NCBI GenBank assembly: GCA_015183035.1
Contig: JACZZP010000003.1
Location: 2,701,641 to 2,765,640, forward strand
DNA: 64,000 nucleotides
From: Meloidogyne chitwoodi
Lineage: Eukaryota; Nematoda; Chromadorea; Rhabditida; Meloidogynidae
Direction of reading: 5' to 3'
How positions within the stretch are numbered: the stretch's first letter is position 1; every line of letters starts with the position of its first letter. This document shows, one piece after another, positions 59,601-64,000 of the stretch. Position numbers and translations under genes: made by a program. The notes below the pieces were generated by a model, which saw only the letters and a list, made by a program, of their open reading frames with translations, was not told the DNA's origin and ran no database searches.

Positions 59601-62600
59601 TGTCGCCAAGGGCTCTTTCATCATTGGTGCTTTCGCCTAGGACAATGCTTGGAGAGGTGAGAATGTATTAGCAAAAGTAATAGCAATTAAAAGTAATAAC
59701 GATTAATATTTATTCAAGTATTAAAAATTTCCACCTATAAGAATAAAATAGGGTGTTTTTTGAGTTTTTTTATAATAACTTTATAAATTTTGATTTTTTT
59801 ATATATAAAGTTATATCCATTCGATAGATTAGGGAAAGGGCTATCGAATGTATATAAACGTTTTTTGAAAAATGTCGAACAATGTCGAAAAAATGTCAAA
59901 AAACGTGTTTTTTTCAAGAGAAAAAGGGGCAGTAGCTGTGGTTTTTGGACTACAACTTTTTTGTGGATAAAGGTACAGAGTTGGTCCCGCCGGTAGGGCA
60001 CACCTTCAGACTTTGGGCTATCCAATGGTATAAAATGTTTTTGGATCGGATAAAGATTTAAGGTACTTATCCTCGTGACAAGAATTAAAAATTGATATTT
60101 ATGAGATGATAGGCAAAGACAAAAGCAAGTTTATTTGAAATTGGGTAAGATGAGTTGTGGTGTAGTGGTAGTGTGCTGGATTTGCTAATTTGAGTACGGG
60201 TTCGAACTCGAAGTCGAAAATATTTTTTTTAATGTTTCAAGGCCATCTAGACGCAGGACAATTAATCGCAAGCGGCCAGCTAGACGCAAGACAATTAATC
60301 GCAAGGGGCCATCTAGACGCAGGACAATTAATTGCAAGGGGCCATCTAGACGCAGGACAATTAATCGCAAGGGGCCATCTAGACGCAGGACAATTAATCG
60401 CAAGGGGCCATCTAGACGCAGGACAATTAATTGCAAGGGGCCATCTAGACGCAGGACAATTAATTGCAAGGGGCCATCTAGACGCAGGACAATTAATTGC
60501 AAGGGGCCATCTAGACGCAGGACAATTAATTGCAAGGGGCCATCTAGACGCAGGACAATTAATCGCAAGGGGCCATCTAAACGCAGGACAATTAATCGCA
60601 AGGGGCCATCTAAACGCAGGACAATTAATCGCAAGGGGCCATCTAGACGCAGGACAATTAATCGCAAGGGGCCATCTAGACGCAGGACAATTAATCGCAA
60701 TGGGCCATCTAGACGCAGGACAATTAATCGCAAGGGGCCATCTAGACGCAGGACAATTAATCGCAAGGGGCCATCTAGACGCAGGACAATTAATCGCAAG
60801 GGGCCATCTAGACGCAGGACAATTAATCGCAAGGGGCCAGCTAGACGCAGGACAATTAATCGCAAGGGGCCATCTAGACGCAGGACAATTAATCGCAAGG
60901 GGCCATCTAGAGGACAATTAATCGCAATGGGCCATTTAGACGCAATATAAATAATCGCAAGAGGCCATCTAGACGCAGGACAGTAATACCTTTTTATACA
61001 AAAAATCGAAATTTAAAAAGTAATTAAAAAATTCAAAAAACACCCAAATTCTCTTATAAGATAGGTGGAACTAGCGCGCTTCGCGCTTGTAACACTGATT
61101 CTAGAATGAAATGGAATATTTTAAATCGTAAGGGCTAAATAAACTCCTTAAAAACATGTAGGGACAAAATCGTTAGATTAAAGCATAACACGGATAGTAC
61201 AATTGAGCTCAAGATGAGCGTGATTTGAGCTCATGATAAGCTTAATTTAAGCTCTATATGAGCTCGAGATGAACTCGATTTGAGCTCAATATGAGCTCGA
61301 GATGAACTCAAGATTATTTTGATTTGAGTTCAACTTAAGCTCAAGATGAGTTCGATTAGAGCTCAATTTAAGCTCTATATGAGCTCGATTTGAGCTCGAT
61401 TTGAGCTCGATTTGAGCTCGAGATGAACAAAATTTGGCTCACGTTAGGCCCAGGTTAGTCTCAAGTTCGGCTCAATCTTTACTCTTTAGGCTCAAGCTTG
61501 GCCCAAGCTAGGCTTAAGTTTGGCCCAATTTAGGCTCAACTTTGGATCAATTTTGACTCAATTTTGGGTAAAGGTTGGGTCAATTTAGGCTCAACCTTGG
61601 CTTAAGTATGGGCTAAGTTAGGCTCAAGTTTGGCTCATACTAAGAGCCCAAAATTCCATAACCCCTTAGAATATACTAAATTTTTCTTTAGAATATTGGT
61701 GAAATAATTTTTCTTAACTGAAAGAACCTTTAGAAGCGTGAAGCTGCTTCTCAAGGCTCGTATAAGAATAAAATAATTCTTCAATATCAAACGAAATTTT
61801 AGATTAATTCAAAAAAGGAGCGTATATTTTTAAAAGGGGGCTGATTTTTAAAAAAATGGAAAACCTTTCAGCGATGGGTGGATAAAAGTGTTTTTATATT
61901 AAAAATGTGGTTTATGTTTAAAGATTGTTTTAATAAAAACAGGATGGATTTTAGTTTTTTTATTTTAGGCGTTTTAAGGGAGTTTTTATTAACTGAGATT
62001 TTAATGAGTAATAGTTTTTTAAGCTGTTGAATGAGGGTTTGCCTTTTTACAGGGGTTAAGGAGCAGCTTATTTTTAAAGTTGATTTTTATTTTTAAATAG
62101 GTTTTATTTTTTAAGAGAGTTTTGAGGGGTTATTTTCTTATATTTTACCCAAAATTTTCTAGAATCAGTGTTACAAGCGCGAAGCGGTTTCTTTACTCCA
62201 GTCGCGAAGCGGCTGGTTATTTAATCGTAAAATTTAGGTACTTTCTCCAAAATTTCTTGAGTTCAAAGTGCTGAATCCAACAACATTTTACGCAGGTGTA
62301 CTCACGCCAAGTTAGTATTTTTAACAATTTGTTTGAAAAAGATATTAATATTTTCGAAAAGAAAATTTAAGGAAAAACGTGTTATTTTGGTAAAACGTAA
62401 TTAACATGACGTGAAAATTAAAAAAATGAATACAAGCATATATAAGTTAAAATTCTCAGATTTCCTGATGCCAAGAGTTCTATCACCTAGCAATTTCGCA
62501 GTTACCATATTAAGTCCTAACATTTTATCGCCTAGTATTCTTAGTAAAGGAAACTTCACTGTACAGGTTTTATTTTTAAGTAAATTAATATAATAATTTA

Positions 62601-62742
62601 GAATTAATACATAAAATCAAAATTTTATAAAAAAATATATATAAATCATGTTAAGGTTCTTTCGCCAAGCATTATGAGCGACGATGTAACGTTACCACAA
62701 TTATTACGAGGGGAATGGCAAAAAGCAATAAAAAGTACTTGA
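56651..62742 (+). CDS. MLT-10-like moulting-cycle protein with a repeat-filled intron
   Basis: A secreted nematode family needed for cuticle moulting, 735 residues. Exons: 56651-56893, 56994-57362, 57530-57657, 57726-57860, 57958-58122, 58171-58303, 58382-58572, 58623-58839, 58884-58973, 59147-59200, 59251-59322, 59391-59437, 59560-59656, 62238-62310, 62460-62566, 62656-62742. A signal peptide (YLLLILFVTLFSFNPCFREC) leads in. The central part has LPILSPRMFSLFPD and NAFLSPTLLSFHDEGMFSLP, typical of MLT-10. The C-terminal third is a ladder of LSP units (VLSPKAFATTLLSPKFML, LNVLSPVAFNPSILSPKAMA, SEVLSPKFFHSNVLSPRALS, VLSPKFLEFKVLNPTTFYAG, RVLSPSNFAVTILSP). Intron 13 (59657-62237) is 2.6 kb. A small exon may be missed between 57362 and 57530. 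Confidence 0.86.
59818..59850. repeat. 10-bp perfect hairpin in the MLT-10-like intron
   Basis: CATTCGATAG and CTATCGAATG flank a 13-base loop. The surrounding 59.75-60.08 kb looks like an unrelated dispersed insertion (GC-richer patch TTGGTCCCGCCGGTAGGG). Confidence 0.55.
60148..60230 (+). ncRNA. tRNA-like sequence with A box, B box and T-run terminator
   Basis: TGGTGTAGTGGTAGTG is a good A box and GGGTTCGAACTC a near-perfect B box at normal spacing. Between them lies a seven-base loop candidate TTGCTAA that would place GCT as anticodon. A run of T at about 60222-60230 follows. Stems pair imperfectly, so it may be a tRNA-derived repeat head and not a working tRNA. The minisatellite begins about 10 bp after the T-run. 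Confidence 0.5.
60241..60983. repeat. 33-bp minisatellite, about 22 copies, intronic
   Basis: The unit reads GGCCATCTAGACGCAGGACA followed by ATTAATCGCAAGG. Copies are near identical and vary mainly at a C/T in ATCGCAA, an A/G in TAGACGC and CATC versus CAGC. The last two or three copies are degraded. Because 33 is divisible by three and the unit has no stop in several frames, open frames of 226-243 codons appear on both strands (for example GHLDAGQLIAR repeated). The array sits inside intron 13 of the MLT-10-like gene, so these are not supported as proteins. Confidence 0.93.
61077..62186. repeat. Segment bounded by 30-bp perfect inverted repeats
   Basis: CGCTTCGCGCTTGTAACACT plus GATTCTAGAA at 61077-61106 is repeated exactly in reverse complement at 62157-62186. 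The 1.1 kb between has no coding frame and holds the GAGCTC-rich arrays. This is a candidate non-autonomous transposon, but no target duplication was found. Confidence 0.5.
61200..61645. repeat. Degenerate short arrays: GAGCTC-rich then GGCTCAAG-rich
   Basis: From 61200 to about 61430, GAGCTC palindromes alternate with GATTTGA, AAGATGA and AATATGA spacers in a loose 11-14 bp rhythm. From about 61435 to 61645 this changes to TTAGGCTCAAG / TTTGGCCCAA units. Both are tandem but heavily diverged. Confidence 0.75.
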
Positions 62743-63010
62743 TCAACATAATATAAGAATTGGAAAAGAAAAAAATACATTATGGATCTCAAAAATAGAA
62801 AAAGAAACTTGTTAGTAACCTGAGCACTAACAAAATAAAGTTAGCTAATAAGCAATTTCTCAATTTCTCCATTATTTTGAGGCAACTCAAGAATAGCAGT
62901 GGCGACTTGTTTTTCCAATTCACTGGTGTTTTTCCATAAGTTTTAACCAACTTTTCATATTTTTCTTCTCTTAGAACTTTTTTTAAAAATTTTCAAACTA
63001 AAATTTTTCA
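62743..63010. other. 3' flank of the MLT-10-like gene
   Basis: AT-rich DNA with no gene seen, leading into the satellite. Confidence 0.5.
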
Positions 63011-63039
63011 ATGTTATTAAATTTTCAAAAAATATTTTC

Positions 63040-64000
63040 TCAAAAACTAATAAACTTTGGTATGTCTATCATATCTCATTTGAATCAGTGTATCGAGTTC
63101 TATCAAATGATAATTAAATTTATGGATCTTCAGTTAGAACTTTTTTTTAAAAATTTTCAAACTAAAAATTTTTCAATGTTTTTAAATTTTCAAAATTTTT
63201 TTCTCAAAAACTAGTCTGTAGATTTTTAAATTTCATAGCTCATTCGATTCAGCTTATCGAGCTCTTTCAAATGATACGAAATTCAGCAAATTTCCAACGA
63301 TGGAAATTTTTTATCGAACTTTGAATTATTCCTTCACCCTAAATTTTTAAAATTTTCAAAAATTTTTTCTCAAAAACTAGTCTATAGATTTTTAAATTTC
63401 ATAGCTCATTCGATTCAGCTTATCGAGCTTTTTCGAATGATACGAAATTCAGCAAATTTCCAACGATGGAAATTTTTTTATCGAACTTTGAATTATTCCT
63501 TCCCCCTAAATTTTTAAAATTTTCAAAAATTTTTTTCTCAAAAACTAGTCTGTAGATTTTTAAATTTCATAGCTCATTCGATTCAGATTATCGAGCTTTT
63601 TCGAATGATACGAAATTCAGCAAATTTCCAACGATGGAAATTTTCAAGAAAAAAATTTTTAAAAATTTAAAAAACTTGGTAAATAAATATTTTGAAATTT
63701 TATAAAAAAATTTCTAACGAAGCTTTTTCCATAAATCTTGTTTCATTTGATGAGCTCGATACACTGATTTGATTGAGCTATGATAGACCTTTCAACGTTC
63801 ATTCATTTTCGAGAAAAAAATTTTTTTAAATTTAAAAAACTTGGTAAATAAATAAATTTGAAATTTTATAAAAAAAATTTCTACGGAAGCTTTTTCCATA
63901 AATCTTGTTTCATTTGTAGAGCTCGATACACTGATTCGAATGAGCTATGATAGACTTTTCAACGTTCATTCATTTTCGAGAAAAAAATTTTTAAAAATTT
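63040..64000. repeat. Satellite of about 167 bp, units in both orientations, runs off the window
   Basis: The landmark TTTCTCAAAAACTA recurs with the phrase CTCAAAAACTA at about 63042, 63203, 63369 and 63537, spacing 161-168 bp. TTTTTAAATTTCATAGCTCA and CGAAATTCAGCAAATTTCCA are shared by the three later units. From about 63660, two units lie in the opposite direction: TTTTTCCATAAATCTTGTTT at about 63725 and 63891, 167 bp apart. Their GAGCTCGATACACTGATT is the complement of the AATCAGTGTATCGAG phrase near 63085. The 67-residue frame at 63011-63214 is part of the repeat and is not a gene. Confidence 0.85.

Noticed and set aside
60185..60921. Three long open frames (226-243 codons) over the 33-bp repeat on both strands
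   Set aside because: They arise because the unit length is a multiple of three and lacks stops. The array lies in an intron of a well-supported gene, and the frames have no normal protein composition.
63011..63214. 67-residue frame at the right edge
   Set aside because: It lies in the 167-bp satellite, is made of Phe/Lys/Asn-rich low-complexity sequence, and the repeated copies do not keep it open.

Overview
The window is nematode nuclear DNA, most likely from a root-knot nematode (Meloidogyne) or a close plant-parasitic tylenchid. The evidence is very AT-rich intergenic DNA, many introns of about 40-70 bases, proteins that match nematode families (MLT-10-like, calsequestrin, WAPL, CLC-7, AP-2), and three tiny secreted peptides that look like the plant-mimic CLE/16D10 class known from root-knot nematodes. 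I built the gene models by hand from splice signals, frame continuity and remembered family sequences. Almost every model closes in frame over all its exons.

Layout, left to right. HPF1 (+, partial at the window edge); ribosomal protein eL33 and splicing factor YJU2 (-, probably one operon); a broken membrane-protein gene; the AP-3 delta subunit (+, 18 exons, no ear domain); and a sex-peptide-receptor-like GPCR (-). From about 11.3 to 20.1 kb lies a gene desert with one perfect 296-bp foldback element and two tRNA-like relics.

From 20.1 to 26.5 kb is the most unusual locus. A selenium-binding protein/methanethiol oxidase gene (-) has its last exon about 4 kb away from the rest. The intervening intron holds a complete calsequestrin gene on the opposite strand and a CLE/16D10-like peptide exon on the same strand. 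A paralogous peptide gene lies just past the host gene's stop codon.

From 27.6 to 44.0 kb, mostly on the + strand: an SLC4 bicarbonate transporter with three introns that lack a 3' AG, a membrane protein with an RS-rich tail, a third CLE-like peptide (-), a Ly6/uPAR-type protein, an AP-2 transcription factor, a secretory cyclophilin and a six-finger zinc-finger protein. From 44.2 to 47.1 kb is a probable three-gene mitochondrial/ribosomal operon (-): TOMM20, uS11, then an ATP5S/DMAC2-like protein. The + strand CLC-7 channel gene diverges from it and is followed closely by WAPL. Profilin (-) comes next.

From 56.6 to 62.7 kb is an MLT-10-like moulting gene. One 2.6-kb intron carries a tRNA-like element, a 33-bp minisatellite of about 22 copies, a pair of 30-bp inverted repeats and GAGCTC-rich arrays. 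The long open frames over the minisatellite are therefore intronic and not genes. The window ends in a satellite of about 167 bp with units in both orientations.
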